Positions 25,145 through 33,933 of a stretch of 64,000 nt of DNA are shown here, piece by piece. The notes under the pieces are model-generated. The model searched no databases, was not told the origin of the DNA, and worked only from the letters and a program-made list of their open reading frames with translations. This DNA comes from Gaetbulibacter_A aestuarii (GTDB taxonomy: Bacteria; Bacteroidota; Bacteroidia; Flavobacteriales; Flavobacteriaceae). Position 1 is the first letter of the stretch. The number at the start of each line of letters is the position of its first letter. The stretch covers positions 248,001 to 312,000 of the forward strand of contig NZ_BAABAY010000007.1 in assembly GCF_039537665.1 (NCBI RefSeq). The letters run 5' to 3'. Both the position numbers and the translations under genes were made by a program.

Positions 25145-25148
25145 TGCT

Positions 25149-25156
25149 CAAAATTA
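25149..25156 (-). promoter_or_regulatory. Promoter -7 box abutting the histidine kinase start
   Basis: Minus strand TAATTTTG, exact consensus, then AGCA and ATG. No TTG is seen at the expected -33 distance. Confidence 0.45.
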
Positions 25157-25220
25157 ACATTTTAACATTTATAAATTTAGCTTTTAACCTTACCTTAACA
25201 AATGCTTCGGTGAAGGGTAC

Positions 25221-25805
25221 CTAAATTTTTAGTAGAATTTGCTGATGAATATCAAAAACCTGCGATTTCGTGTCTTCTAAATTGATGTTTTCAATTTTGA
25301 AATCTGTGAAATTCAGGCGTTTATCGTCAGTCCATTGATTTTTCATGATAGCCTCGATCTTACTCTCAGACGTATCATCACGCTGCATCAAACGTGTCAT
25401 TTTAATCCCTTTAGGCGCTGTTACGGTAATTACAAAATCACACTGTTTATAGCCACCGGTTTCAAATAAAATAGCAACTTCCTTGATAACATAGGGAGCA
25501 TCCTGCTTGTCCACCCATTGTTTAAAATGTTTCGCAACTCTGGGATGTACAATGGCATTCATTTTATCAAGTAACGATTTATCGTTAAAAATACGGTCGG
25601 CAATAAAGGGTTTATTTAGTTCGCCTTCTTTATACGCTTCATCACCAAATAATTCTATTAATTTACGCTTGATAACCTTGGAGCGACGCATTAATTTTTT
25701 AGCTTCCTTATCTGCAATATATACGGGAATGCCTAATTTTTTGAACATTTTTGCTACGGTTGTTTTACCGCTTCCTATGCCTCCTGTAAGCCCAACAATA
25801 ATCAT
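25221..25805 (-). CDS. coaE: Dephospho-CoA kinase
   Basis: 194 residues. Phosphorylates the 3' hydroxyl of dephospho-CoA, the last step in CoA synthesis. P-loop GGIGSGKT at residues 8-15, followed by the LGIPVYIADKEAK nucleotide and CoA region and an RLMQRD lid motif near residue 140. Overlaps the ybbR stop by 4 nt. The CoaBC enzyme of the same pathway is encoded 6 kb away in this window. Confidence 0.95.
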   Translation of the reverse strand: MIIVGLTGGIGSGKTTVAKMFKKLGIPVYIADKEAKKLMRRSKVIKRKLIELFGDEAYKEGELNKPFIADRIFNDKSLLDKMNAIVHPRVAKHFKQWVDKQDAPYVIKEVAILFETGGYKQCDFVITVTAPKGIKMTRLMQRDDTSESKIEAIMKNQWTDDKRLNFTDFKIENINLEDTKSQVFDIHQQILLKI

Positions 25806-26761
25806 TCTGTAACTATAAATTCTATGCGATTCTGATTGATTTTAGCATCTTTTACCAAATCACTTGTAGCCATTAATTGAGGAATCAAAACAGATTGATT
25901 TTTTGTAACCTTATTGAAATCACAAACCACTTTAAAATCTTGAGCTTTAACCTGATTAAAATTGGTTAAACTCACATAATACGATACAACAACCACCTTT
26001 GGAAAATATTTGATCTTCAATGTATCCGGAACATTGATCAAGTTTACAGGAACTTTTACCATACCTTCTGTAAATTTACCCACCTTGGCATGAACATCAA
26101 CCTGCTTGTGTGAAAATTTAATATCTCGGTTTTTTGGAAGTTTTAGAGCTATGGTCTGATCAATATTCGCCTTGATATCCTTCAAAGTTAATTTTTCAGT
26201 GGAGATATTTAAAATGGTATCGACAAGTGATTTTGGCCCAACCACAGTTATAGAATCAGGGTTAGATTTCAGGGCGCTTTCCAGATCATAACCCAAACTG
26301 AATTTAATATCCGAATTAATATTGATATTTACTTTTTTAACTTCGTTTACATCAAATTTGAAATATAATGTATCCGGTGTCATAGCCAAAAGCTGTACTT
26401 GTTTATCAAACTGTGTATTGGTTAAAAACGACATTGATTTTGACCAAATGAATGTTGAATCTCTTTTAACAACGTCTTTACTGAAATCGATATTGATCTT
26501 CGGCTCATTTAAATAGTAGTTTAGCCACTTAAAACCGTATGTTTTTAATGTTAATTTTAAATTTCGATTACTATCATTCAAAATAACAGCCTCTTGAGGA
26601 ACATTTACCGTATTAATACCAAACTCAATGGTATTTGTATATTGCTTCGATAACTTACTAAACAACAAAATAACGAATGAGGAGATCAGAAATAAAATGA
26701 AAACATTTATTTTCTTGTTCTTTATTGAATCCCTGATTTTTGTTTTTATCCTCTTGATCAT
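25802..26761 (-). CDS. YbbR-like domain protein (CdaR type)
   Basis: 319 residues from the ATG at 26761 (a GTG three bases upstream is also possible). A single N-terminal membrane helix (about 20-38) anchors a periplasmic region of repeated YbbR-type beta units. In Firmicutes such proteins (CdaR) regulate the c-di-AMP cyclase CdaA; no cyclase gene is next to it here, so that link is not supported by context. In flavobacteria it commonly lies before coaE, as here (4-nt overlap), and directly after a GT2 gene. Confidence 0.82.
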   Translation of the reverse strand: MIKRIKTKIRDSIKNKKINVFILFLISSFVILLFSKLSKQYTNTIEFGINTVNVPQEAVILNDSNRNLKLTLKTYGFKWLNYYLNEPKINIDFSKDVVKRDSTFIWSKSMSFLTNTQFDKQVQLLAMTPDTLYFKFDVNEVKKVNININSDIKFSLGYDLESALKSNPDSITVVGPKSLVDTILNISTEKLTLKDIKANIDQTIALKLPKNRDIKFSHKQVDVHAKVGKFTEGMVKVPVNLINVPDTLKIKYFPKVVVVSYYVSLTNFNQVKAQDFKVVCDFNKVTKNQSVLIPQLMATSDLVKDAKINQNRIEFIVTE

Positions 26762-26763
26762 CA

Positions 26764-27765
26764 CTAATTAAAAAATAGTTTTGGAAACTGTGTTTGCGGT
26801 TCCTTTTTTAATAGCTGAATATAATAAGTTGATTTTAAAAACCCGTATCCATAACCAAAAAATTGAATGCTTAAGGCCATTAAACTCATAAAAGCCACAG
26901 TTAAACTTTTGGTATTCCACAATGCGGTTAAAAAAGCTAAAATAAAATATATGACATAAAGTAAGAACAGCTCATTTATTCCAAAGAATAACAGAATAAT
27001 GGCTATCATAAATCCAACAGAAAACAAACCCGGAAACCAATAGGTGAGCGATTTTGTTTCAGGATGCCATTGATTTAAAATGGCGCGAACCTGGCCAAAT
27101 TTGTACACTTGAGTATAAAATTTTTTCCATGAAATGCGACGTTTATGATACACTTTGGCTTTAGGAAAAAGTGTCGTTTCAAAACCTTTATTCCACAAGC
27201 GAATGGAAAGATCAGGATCTTCGCCAGGATGAATTTTTCCAAAACCACCGGTAGCTTCAAATGCTTTTTTTGAGATTCCCATATTGAAACTTCTGGGTTG
27301 AAATTTACCTACGCCTTTTTTACCACCCCGAATTCCACCGGTAGTTAAAAGCGAGGTCATCGAGAAATTTATGGCTTTCTGTAATTTACTGAACCCTTCG
27401 TGGGCAGCATCAGGTCCGCCAAAACAATCTACATATTCTTTTTTTAAAGCAGTTTCTGCCTGATGAAGATAATCCGATGGTAGCACACAATCAGAATCTA
27501 AAATAATAAAGTAATTGCCATGGGCTTTAGACATACCGTAATTTCGGGAGTCTCCGGGACCAGAATTTGGCTTGTAGTAATAAGAAATATGCAGTCGTGA
27601 TTTATAGGTTTTAACCACATTTTCTGATGAAATGGTAGAGCCGTCTTCAACAATAACAACCTCGAACTTCGATTGTGTTTCAAGTTTGGTAAAGCTCTCC
27701 AAAAGCTCCTCCACTTCCTGAGGCCTGTTGTATACCGGAATAATAAAAGACAGCTGTAAATCCAT
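26764..27765 (-). CDS. Membrane-bound family 2 glycosyltransferase
   Basis: 333 residues. GT-A domain from LSFIIPVYNRP at the N-terminus with D90-S-D92 as the metal-binding motif and a GEDPDLSIRLW acceptor-loop motif near 190. Three C-terminal membrane segments (about 245-265, 267-285 and 290-312) anchor it. Similar enzymes build cell-surface glycans or glycolipids; the substrate is unknown. First gene of the GT2-ybbR-coaE run. A TACTTTTG box ends 4 nt before the ATG, directly after the fabI terminator. Confidence 0.88.
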   Translation of the reverse strand: MDLQLSFIIPVYNRPQEVEELLESFTKLETQSKFEVVIVEDGSTISSENVVKTYKSRLHISYYYKPNSGPGDSRNYGMSKAHGNYFIILDSDCVLPSDYLHQAETALKKEYVDCFGGPDAAHEGFSKLQKAINFSMTSLLTTGGIRGGKKGVGKFQPRSFNMGISKKAFEATGGFGKIHPGEDPDLSIRLWNKGFETTLFPKAKVYHKRRISWKKFYTQVYKFGQVRAILNQWHPETKSLTYWFPGLFSVGFMIAIILLFFGINELFLLYVIYFILAFLTALWNTKSLTVAFMSLMALSIQFFGYGYGFLKSTYYIQLLKKEPQTQFPKLFFN

Positions 27766-27769
27766 ATCA

Positions 27770-27777
27770 CAAAAGTA
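27770..27777 (-). promoter_or_regulatory. Promoter -7 box abutting the membrane GT2 start
   Basis: Minus strand TACTTTTG then TGAT and ATG (27765). It lies between the fabI terminator and the gene, where a new promoter is needed. The -33 region falls within the terminator hairpin and shows no TTG. Confidence 0.5.
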
Positions 27778-27783
27778 ACAAAA

Positions 27784-27807
27784 AAGCCACCGCTAAAACG
27801 GTGGCTT
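27784..27807 (-). terminator. Terminator after fabI
   Basis: 9-bp stem AAGCCACCG / CGGTGGCTT with a 6-nt loop. The plus-strand A run to its left gives the U tract on the minus-strand RNA. Confidence 0.88.
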
Positions 27808-27827
27808 AAACATATTATGATTTGATA

Positions 27828-28646
27828 TTATTCCTCTTCTCCGGTAAATGTTGCCATCACGGCATCACTTACACCCATATTACTGAATCCGCCATCATTA
27901 TAAAGATTTTGCAGGGTAACACGCTTGGTAAGGTCACTAAACAAGGTTACCGTATAATTGGCGCAATCTAAAGCTGTTGCGTTTCCTAATGGCGACATTT
28001 TTTCCGCATAAGCAATAAATCCATCAAAACCTTTAACTCCACTACCAGCTGTGGTAGGTGTTGGTGATTGAGAAATGGTGTTTACTCTTACTTTCTTATC
28101 GCGACCAAAGAAATAGCCAAAACTACGTGCAATACTCTCTAAGTAGGCTTTATTGTCAGCCATATCATTATAATCAGGAAAAACACGTTGTGCAGCCATA
28201 TAAGTTAGCGCTACAATACTTCCCCATTCGTTCATCGCATCCTTTTTGTACAGGGTTTGCATAAGCTTATGAAAAGACATAGCTGATACGTCTGTTCCCT
28301 TTTGAGTCCAGTCGTAATTTTGATCGGTATAATGGCGTCCTTTACGAACATTGATAGACATTCCGATAGAGTGTAAAACAAAATCGATCTTCCCACCAAG
28401 AATTTCCGTAGATTTTTCTATCAAATTCTCAAGATCTTCAAGGTTAGTTGCGTCGGCAGGAATCACCTGAGAACCTGTTTTTTCAGCTAATTCATTGATT
28501 TGTCCCATACGCATAGCGACAGGAGCATTCGTTAAAACAAATTTACCGCCTTCTTCATGAACACGCTCTGCTGTTTTCCAGGCAATAGAATTCGAATCCA
28601 ATGCACCAAAAATGATTCCTTTTTTTCCTTTTAATAAGTTGTACAT
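27828..28646 (-). CDS. fabI: Enoyl-[acyl-carrier-protein] reductase (NADH)
   Basis: 272-residue short-chain dehydrogenase-like enzyme that performs the last reduction in each cycle of fatty-acid elongation. The N-terminal GIIFGALDSNSIAW segment is the FabI form of the dinucleotide loop. The active site is Y159-x-x-M162-x-x-x-K166, and SQSPTPTTAGSGVKGF covers the substrate loop. It has its own promoter and terminator, so it is monocistronic between the recN cluster and the GT2 operon. Confidence 0.95.
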   Translation of the reverse strand: MYNLLKGKKGIIFGALDSNSIAWKTAERVHEEGGKFVLTNAPVAMRMGQINELAEKTGSQVIPADATNLEDLENLIEKSTEILGGKIDFVLHSIGMSINVRKGRHYTDQNYDWTQKGTDVSAMSFHKLMQTLYKKDAMNEWGSIVALTYMAAQRVFPDYNDMADNKAYLESIARSFGYFFGRDKKVRVNTISQSPTPTTAGSGVKGFDGFIAYAEKMSPLGNATALDCANYTVTLFSDLTKRVTLQNLYNDGGFSNMGVSDAVMATFTGEEE

Positions 28647-28691
28647 CTTTTAATGTTTATTTAAATCTTGGTTAGTCTTTTATTCATAGAT

Positions 28692-28723
28692 CAAAAATAC
28701 TAAACTTCTGCTTTAAAACTCAA
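28692..28723 (-). promoter_or_regulatory. fabI promoter
   Basis: Minus strand TTG (28721-28723), 21 nt, TATTTTTG (28692-28699). The predicted leader is about 40 nt. Confidence 0.7.
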
Positions 28724-28737
28724 GCTTTTGTTGGTTT

Positions 28738-30390
28738 TCAATTCAGTAATTCCTTGGCATGGGCTATGGCAGAAGACGACATGTCTTTGCCACCAAGCAT
28801 TTGAGCAATCTCCACAATACGCTCGTCGTGGTTCAGTTTTACCAAATTGGTTTGCGTAACCTCATTCACATCGGCTTTATAAACTTTAAAATGAGAATGA
28901 CCTTTTGCAGCAATTTGAGGTAAATGTGTAATTGAAAATACTTGCATACGTTTACTCATTTCAAGCATAATATCTCCCATTTTATTCGATATTTCTCCTG
29001 AAACCCCGGTATCGATCTCATCAAACATGATGGTTGGAAGTTGGATATATTGTGCTAAAATAGATTTTATAGCCAACATAATTCGCGATAACTCTCCTCC
29101 GGATGCTGCCTTTTTAAGCGCATTAAAGTTACCTCCTTTGTTTGCTGAAAATAAAAATGAAATATCATCTTTACCATTTGCATAAAAAGTATCGGTTAAT
29201 GATACATCGATCTTAAACTGTGCATTGGGCATGCCCAAATCTGCTAAAATACGTTCTAATTTTTCTTTTAGCTGAGGAATTACAGCCGCTCTGTTATTAT
29301 GAATCGTTTCCGATAATTGGTCCAAAGCTGTTTTTTGGTTTTGAACCTCGGTTTCCTTTTTGGCTATTCGGTCATCCAAATTTTGAGTTTCGAATACTTT
29401 ATCATCCAATTCATTGCGAATAGCTATAAGTTCTGAAACATTCTCAGCAACATGCTTCTGCATCAGGTTATGCAAGGTTTTTAGTTTTGCATCCACCGTT
29501 TCCAAACGACCGGGGTCTGCTTCCAAACCTTCCTGAAGATCATCCACCTCAGTAAAAACATCATCCAATTCTATCAAACTACTATTCACGCGCTCAAAAA
29601 TACCTTGATATTTTGACGAATACTGACTCAGTCTCTGTAAGGTATTTTTTAAGGCTGTTAAACCGCTTAAAATACCAACCTGTTCATCACCCAAAGCTTG
29701 ATACGCTTCAGCCAACTTTTCCTTGATAACCTCCATATTATTGAGGGTTTCGTATTCCTCCTCCAGGGATTCCAATTCTCCTTCAATTAAATTGGCATCA
29801 ATAAGTTCGTTTAAAAGAAATGTGTTGTAATCCTGCTCTTTTAAAGCTTCCGCCTGAAAGGCAACCAAATCCTTTAGCTCCTTTTTCAGGGTTTTATACT
29901 TGGCGAGTTCCTGATTATAGTTTTCCAAAAGTGAACTATTGTTAGCCAAAGCATCGATAACTTGAAATTGGTAATCATCGTGGGTTAACTGTAAGGTTTC
30001 ATGCTGAGAATGAATATCCACTAACCTATCGCCCAAAAGTTGTAAACTATTCAGGTTTACCGGAGTATCATTTACAAAAGCTCTGGATTTACCGGATGGT
30101 AAAATTTCTCTGCGTATAATGGTTTGTGCTTCATAATCGAGGTCTTCAGATTTAAAAAGATCTTCTAAATTGTAATTTTTAATATTGAAAACTGCTTCTA
30201 TAATACACTTTTCCTCAGGATTTTTTAAACTACTTAAATCGGCTCGTTTTCCTAAAATAAGTGATAGACCTCCTAGTAAAATTGATTTACCGGCTCCGGT
30301 TTCTCCTGTAATTATAGAAAAACCATCGTTAAAATCGACCTGAAGATCGTCGATCAAAGCATAATTTTTTATAGAGAGAGCACTGAGCAT
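28738..30390 (-). CDS. recN: DNA repair protein RecN
   Basis: 550 residues, an SMC-like ATPase acting in double-strand break repair. Walker A GETGAGKS at 29-36, a long central coiled coil (about 155-370), then the C-terminal ABC half with ASGGELSRIMLAIKS and the Walker B MFDEIDTGVSG. Length is normal. It lies 21 bp after porD, last of the bamD-rpoZ-coaBC-porD-recN run. Confidence 0.96.
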   Translation of the reverse strand: MLSALSIKNYALIDDLQVDFNDGFSIITGETGAGKSILLGGLSLILGKRADLSSLKNPEEKCIIEAVFNIKNYNLEDLFKSEDLDYEAQTIIRREILPSGKSRAFVNDTPVNLNSLQLLGDRLVDIHSQHETLQLTHDDYQFQVIDALANNSSLLENYNQELAKYKTLKKELKDLVAFQAEALKEQDYNTFLLNELIDANLIEGELESLEEEYETLNNMEVIKEKLAEAYQALGDEQVGILSGLTALKNTLQRLSQYSSKYQGIFERVNSSLIELDDVFTEVDDLQEGLEADPGRLETVDAKLKTLHNLMQKHVAENVSELIAIRNELDDKVFETQNLDDRIAKKETEVQNQKTALDQLSETIHNNRAAVIPQLKEKLERILADLGMPNAQFKIDVSLTDTFYANGKDDISFLFSANKGGNFNALKKAASGGELSRIMLAIKSILAQYIQLPTIMFDEIDTGVSGEISNKMGDIMLEMSKRMQVFSITHLPQIAAKGHSHFKVYKADVNEVTQTNLVKLNHDERIVEIAQMLGGKDMSSSAIAHAKELLN

Positions 30391-30411
30391 ATTGGGTTAA
30401 ATTACTTGTAA

Positions 30412-31299
30412 TTAAAAGCTGATTTTTTGCCATTTACTATTATAAGTTGGCGCTATTTTTTGCAAAGTTTCCTTTAATGCTGCCACATTTACCTGGGGGC
30501 CATCTGAAAATATTTGTTGAATTTCATCGGCTTTGGCATCAAAAAAAGTTCGAAGTAAAAAGGAATTTGGTCTACGACTGTTCATAGTTTTAAATTCCTG
30601 CAAACTTTTAGCTATTTGTTCTTTACCTTCTTTGGTGTTGCTGCTCATAACATCAAGGCCTTTTCGATGATATTCATAAATCACATCACGATATTCTTTG
30701 AAGGTTGGCGACAATAGGTTATCGATGAGAATAAACCTGCTTTGTAAACCATCTTCAACTTTCCAGCCCTTAAAATTACTTTGTTGTGAATAATTGGTGA
30801 TGATCTGAGCCTGCGTTAAATAAGGCGTTCCGCCATTAGGAGCAAATGAATCCGCATCCAGAGCTAGCATGATATTGATATGAAAAGCGATCATGGACAC
30901 CAAATTGGACTGAAATTGAGTAGGACTGTAAATTAAATTCTGAAATTCTAAATAACGAAAATTGAAATCGTTATCATTAAAATTGTATACCGGCGTGTTA
31001 AATGTAGAACCATAAACCGGTCTGGAAGATTGTACCTGAAGAGAACCTTGAAAATTTTCACCACTATAATTTTTTATATTGATGAACATGGTACAATCAA
31101 TACGTTCCTGAGGCAAAAATGTTTTATTCGTCCATTTTGTGTTATTAATAAACTCATTGAGTTGTTTCTCAAGAGTTTTAAAAATCGGGAAGTTCTCGTT
31201 TCCGGTTTGCTGAGCATTTACAACTACTTTACAGTTCAGTTCCTGTGCCTGAGACATCCAAAAAAAACAACAAGTAAGAAGTAAAAAAATATTACGCAT
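30412..31299 (-). CDS. porD: Type IX secretion system protein PorD (DUF4835)
   Basis: 295 residues with an N-terminal signal peptide (MRNIFLLLTCCFFWMSQAQ). The conserved start ELNCKVVVNAQQ and the RPVYGSTFNTPVYNFND, SFAPNGGTPYL and KGWKVEDG stretches identify the DUF4835/PorD family, linked to the type IX secretion and gliding apparatus of Bacteroidota. Expected in the periplasm or at the outer membrane. It overlaps the coaBC 3' end by 8 bp. No other por/gld gene lies in the window. Confidence 0.85.
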   Translation of the reverse strand: MRNIFLLLTCCFFWMSQAQELNCKVVVNAQQTGNENFPIFKTLEKQLNEFINNTKWTNKTFLPQERIDCTMFINIKNYSGENFQGSLQVQSSRPVYGSTFNTPVYNFNDNDFNFRYLEFQNLIYSPTQFQSNLVSMIAFHINIMLALDADSFAPNGGTPYLTQAQIITNYSQQSNFKGWKVEDGLQSRFILIDNLLSPTFKEYRDVIYEYHRKGLDVMSSNTKEGKEQIAKSLQEFKTMNSRRPNSFLLRTFFDAKADEIQQIFSDGPQVNVAALKETLQKIAPTYNSKWQKISF

Positions 31300-32503
31300 T
31301 TAAATCGTCTAAAATTTTGTTTAAAATATCTTTGGCTACTTCCGATTTCGGTTTTAGCTCAAAGGTTTTAATATTCCCGGCCTTGTCAATTAATGTCACT
31401 TTATTGGTATCTCCTTGAAAACCTGCGCCCGGATCGTTTAACGAATTTAATACAATTAAGTCTAAATTTTTACGATCCAACTTTTCTTTTGCATGTTCGA
31501 GTTCATTGTTTGTCTCCAAAGCAAAACCAACCAGGTATTGATGTTTTTTAGAAGCTCCTAAAGATGCCAGAATATCCTGAGTTTTTTCCAGTTCTAAGGT
31601 TAACGCAGATGTAGTCTTTTTTATTTTCTGATTGGCAATTTCTTTTGGTTTAAAATCGGCCACAGCCGCAGATAATATGGCAATATCCACATTGGAATAG
31701 TATTTATGAACCGCATCATACATATCTTGAGCACTGGTAACCTGCACCAGATTTATTAAACTATGATCAGCCTTTTGGTGTGTAGGTCCGGATATCAAAA
31801 TTACCTCAGCACCAAGGTTTGCAGTTGTTTTGGCTATTTCGAATCCCATTTTACCACTGGAATGATTTCCAATGAATCGAACGGGATCGATAGCTTCATA
31901 GGTTGGACCAGCAGTAATAAGGACTTTTTTCCCGCGAAGCGGAAGTTTTTTAAGAATATCCGCTTCAATAAAGGCAACAATATCTTCCGACTCTGCCATA
32001 CGCCCCTCGCCTACTAAACCACTTGCCAATTCGCCACTCGTAGCAGGAATCATAATATTCCCAAAGGATTTTAAGGTTTGGAATGATTCCAGAGTTGAAG
32101 GATGCTTGTACATATCGAGATCCATCGCAGGTGCGAAATAAACCGGACATTTAGCAGAAAGATACGTAGCCAACAAAATATTATCACTGGTACCATGCGC
32201 CATTTTGGATAAGGTATTTGCAGTCGCCGGAGCAATCACAAATAAATCGGCCCAAAGCCCAAGTTCAACGTGGTTGTTCCATACGGCATTATCATCTTCC
32301 TCGTGTGTGAATGATGATACTACAGGATGCTTTGATAATGTTGAAAGGGTAAGCGGTGTAACGAAGTCTTTAGAGGCAGGCGTCATTACGACTCTAACCT
32401 GAGCACCAGCTTTAATAAAAAGCCTAACGAGTGTAGCAGTCTTGTAAGCGGCTATACCAGCTGTTATTCCTAAAAGTATATGTTTTCCGCTTAGAATACT
32501 CAT
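31292..32503 (-). CDS. coaBC: Bifunctional phosphopantothenoylcysteine decarboxylase / phosphopantothenate-cysteine ligase
   Basis: 403 residues. The N-terminal FMN-dependent decarboxylase (about 1-180) has the catalytic H78 in WNNHVELG and the substrate clamp APAMDLDMY, an Asp variant of the common PAMNxxM. The C-terminal ligase (about 185-403) starts with KKVLITAGPTYEAIDPVRF and has NHSSGKMG. It makes 4'-phosphopantetheine from 4'-phosphopantothenate and cysteine, using CTP. The stop overlaps the porD start. Confidence 0.95.
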   Translation of the reverse strand: MSILSGKHILLGITAGIAAYKTATLVRLFIKAGAQVRVVMTPASKDFVTPLTLSTLSKHPVVSSFTHEEDDNAVWNNHVELGLWADLFVIAPATANTLSKMAHGTSDNILLATYLSAKCPVYFAPAMDLDMYKHPSTLESFQTLKSFGNIMIPATSGELASGLVGEGRMAESEDIVAFIEADILKKLPLRGKKVLITAGPTYEAIDPVRFIGNHSSGKMGFEIAKTTANLGAEVILISGPTHQKADHSLINLVQVTSAQDMYDAVHKYYSNVDIAILSAAVADFKPKEIANQKIKKTTSALTLELEKTQDILASLGASKKHQYLVGFALETNNELEHAKEKLDRKNLDLIVLNSLNDPGAGFQGDTNKVTLIDKAGNIKTFELKPKSEVAKDILNKILDDLNA

Positions 32504-32676
32504 AAAAAATAGCTTTTTAGAATAAAACTTAACTTGATTTTTTTGCTTCTTAAAGGGTTAAATTAACAACTGTAACTTTTTTACTATGCCTGAAAATTTA
32601 TGCCTTGATAAAAGTAAAAAAATGCGCTAAATTCTCCCAAAAAGCTACTTTTTGTGAATTTGAGACATTTTAGAAT

Positions 32677-33006
32677 CTACTCCTGATTATCCTCTTCAGT
32701 ATTTCTAAAATAAATTTTATCAGTCAACCATTCGTGAATGGCCAACGCATGAGGTTTCGGTAATTTTTCGTAAAATTTAGATACCTCGATCTGCTCCTTA
32801 TTTTCGAAGATTTCTTCAAGGCTGTCGTTATAAGTAGCAAATTCTTCCAATTTTTCAATCAATTCTTTTTTGATCTCTGTATTGATTTGCTCTGCACGCT
32901 TAGCAATAATGGAAATTGACTCATAAATATTGCCTGTTGGCTGGTCAATTTGATTTCTGTCATACGTTACCGTATTTACAGGAGCATTAATTTTCTTTAA
33001 ATCCAT
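32677..33006 (-). CDS. rpoZ: RNA polymerase omega-like subunit (RpoZ/Rpb6 family)
   Basis: 109 residues. The core segment GNIYESISIIAKRAEQI corresponds to the omega/Rpb6 fold; the Bacteroidota form is diverged and has a long acidic C-terminus (NTEEDNQE). It begins 4 bp after bamD, and in flavobacteria this order bamD-rpoZ-coaBC is regularly seen, which supports the call. A 173-bp gap separates it from coaBC. Confidence 0.85.
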   Translation of the reverse strand: MDLKKINAPVNTVTYDRNQIDQPTGNIYESISIIAKRAEQINTEIKKELIEKLEEFATYNDSLEEIFENKEQIEVSKFYEKLPKPHALAIHEWLTDKIYFRNTEEDNQE

Positions 33007-33010
33007 GTTA

Positions 33011-33817
33011 TTAATTATTTAACGTATTGCTGTAATTCTCTAATTCTTTATCCAGGTCTGAAGCCATGCCATCAGCTTCAATAATATGTTTAGAATTTAC
33101 AAAGGACTTTTTAAAGTTCGTATAGTATTCTTTGGCTTTTTCAAGACGTTCTTGCTTTTTACTTTCCACACTATTCATGGCTAGCTTATAAGCAGAATCC
33201 AAACGATAGAACAAGGCATCTTCACGCAAGGAAGAACCCGGGAAATCAAACAAGAAATTATCAAACGATTTTATAGATGCTTTATAATCAGAAATGGTAT
33301 TATACTGTTTCGCAATTGCAAAGGCCTTTTCTTCCAATTTGAATTCTAGCTCTTTCATTAAGGTATTTGCTTCAGATACATTTTCTGATTCAGGATAAGA
33401 GTCTATAAATGCCTGAAGCTTATCAATAGCTTCGTTTGTTTCTTTTTGATCTTTAGTGTATCGCGGCGATAACATATAATAGCTCTTGGCACTCAAAAAA
33501 GAAGCTTCTGCAGCTTTTTCACTTTTTGGGTAACTTGATGCAAAACGTTCAAACTGGTAGCCTGCAATGTAATAATCCTTCATTTCATAAAAGGTTTTAC
33601 AATACAAATACATCAATTTTTCGGCTTGCGGCTTTCCTCTGTAGGCTGGTACAATCTGAGCGAATAGTTTATTCGCTTTTTCATACTTACCCTGACTGTA
33701 CAACGAATCACCTAATTTGTACTTAAACGCTGTATCTTCAGATTTCAGTGCTTTTTGGTATTCGCTGCAACTCGCAAAAAGTGTCGCTACAAGTGCTATA
33801 TAAATAAAGTTCTTCAT
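33011..33817 (-). CDS. bamD: Outer-membrane assembly lipoprotein BamD
   Basis: 268 residues. A lipoprotein signal ends at LFASC (C17). The mature protein is a run of TPR helices (for example YSQGKYEKANKLFAQIVPAY, FERFASSYPKSEKAAEASF and KLQAFIDSYPESENVSEA), as in BamD/YfiO. It acts with BamA at the periplasmic face of the outer membrane to insert barrel proteins. First gene of a cluster that continues to recN, preceded by a TAATTTTG promoter box. Confidence 0.93.
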   Translation of the reverse strand: MKNFIYIALVATLFASCSEYQKALKSEDTAFKYKLGDSLYSQGKYEKANKLFAQIVPAYRGKPQAEKLMYLYCKTFYEMKDYYIAGYQFERFASSYPKSEKAAEASFLSAKSYYMLSPRYTKDQKETNEAIDKLQAFIDSYPESENVSEANTLMKELEFKLEEKAFAIAKQYNTISDYKASIKSFDNFLFDFPGSSLREDALFYRLDSAYKLAMNSVESKKQERLEKAKEYYTNFKKSFVNSKHIIEADGMASDLDKELENYSNTLNN

Positions 33818-33833
33818 AAAAATAAACAGGCTG

Positions 33834-33841
33834 CAAAATTA
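33834..33841 (-). promoter_or_regulatory. Promoter -7 box for the bamD cluster
   Basis: Minus strand TAATTTTG, 16 nt before the bamD ATG. No clear TTG is seen at the -33 position. Confidence 0.5.
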
Positions 33842-33933
33842 AGTTAATAATATGGATTTAAAAAATATAATTTCGAAGCTAATGTAAAGGCTAAAACTTG
33901 GGTTACAAGAGGGTTTAAGTATAATTTAACACC

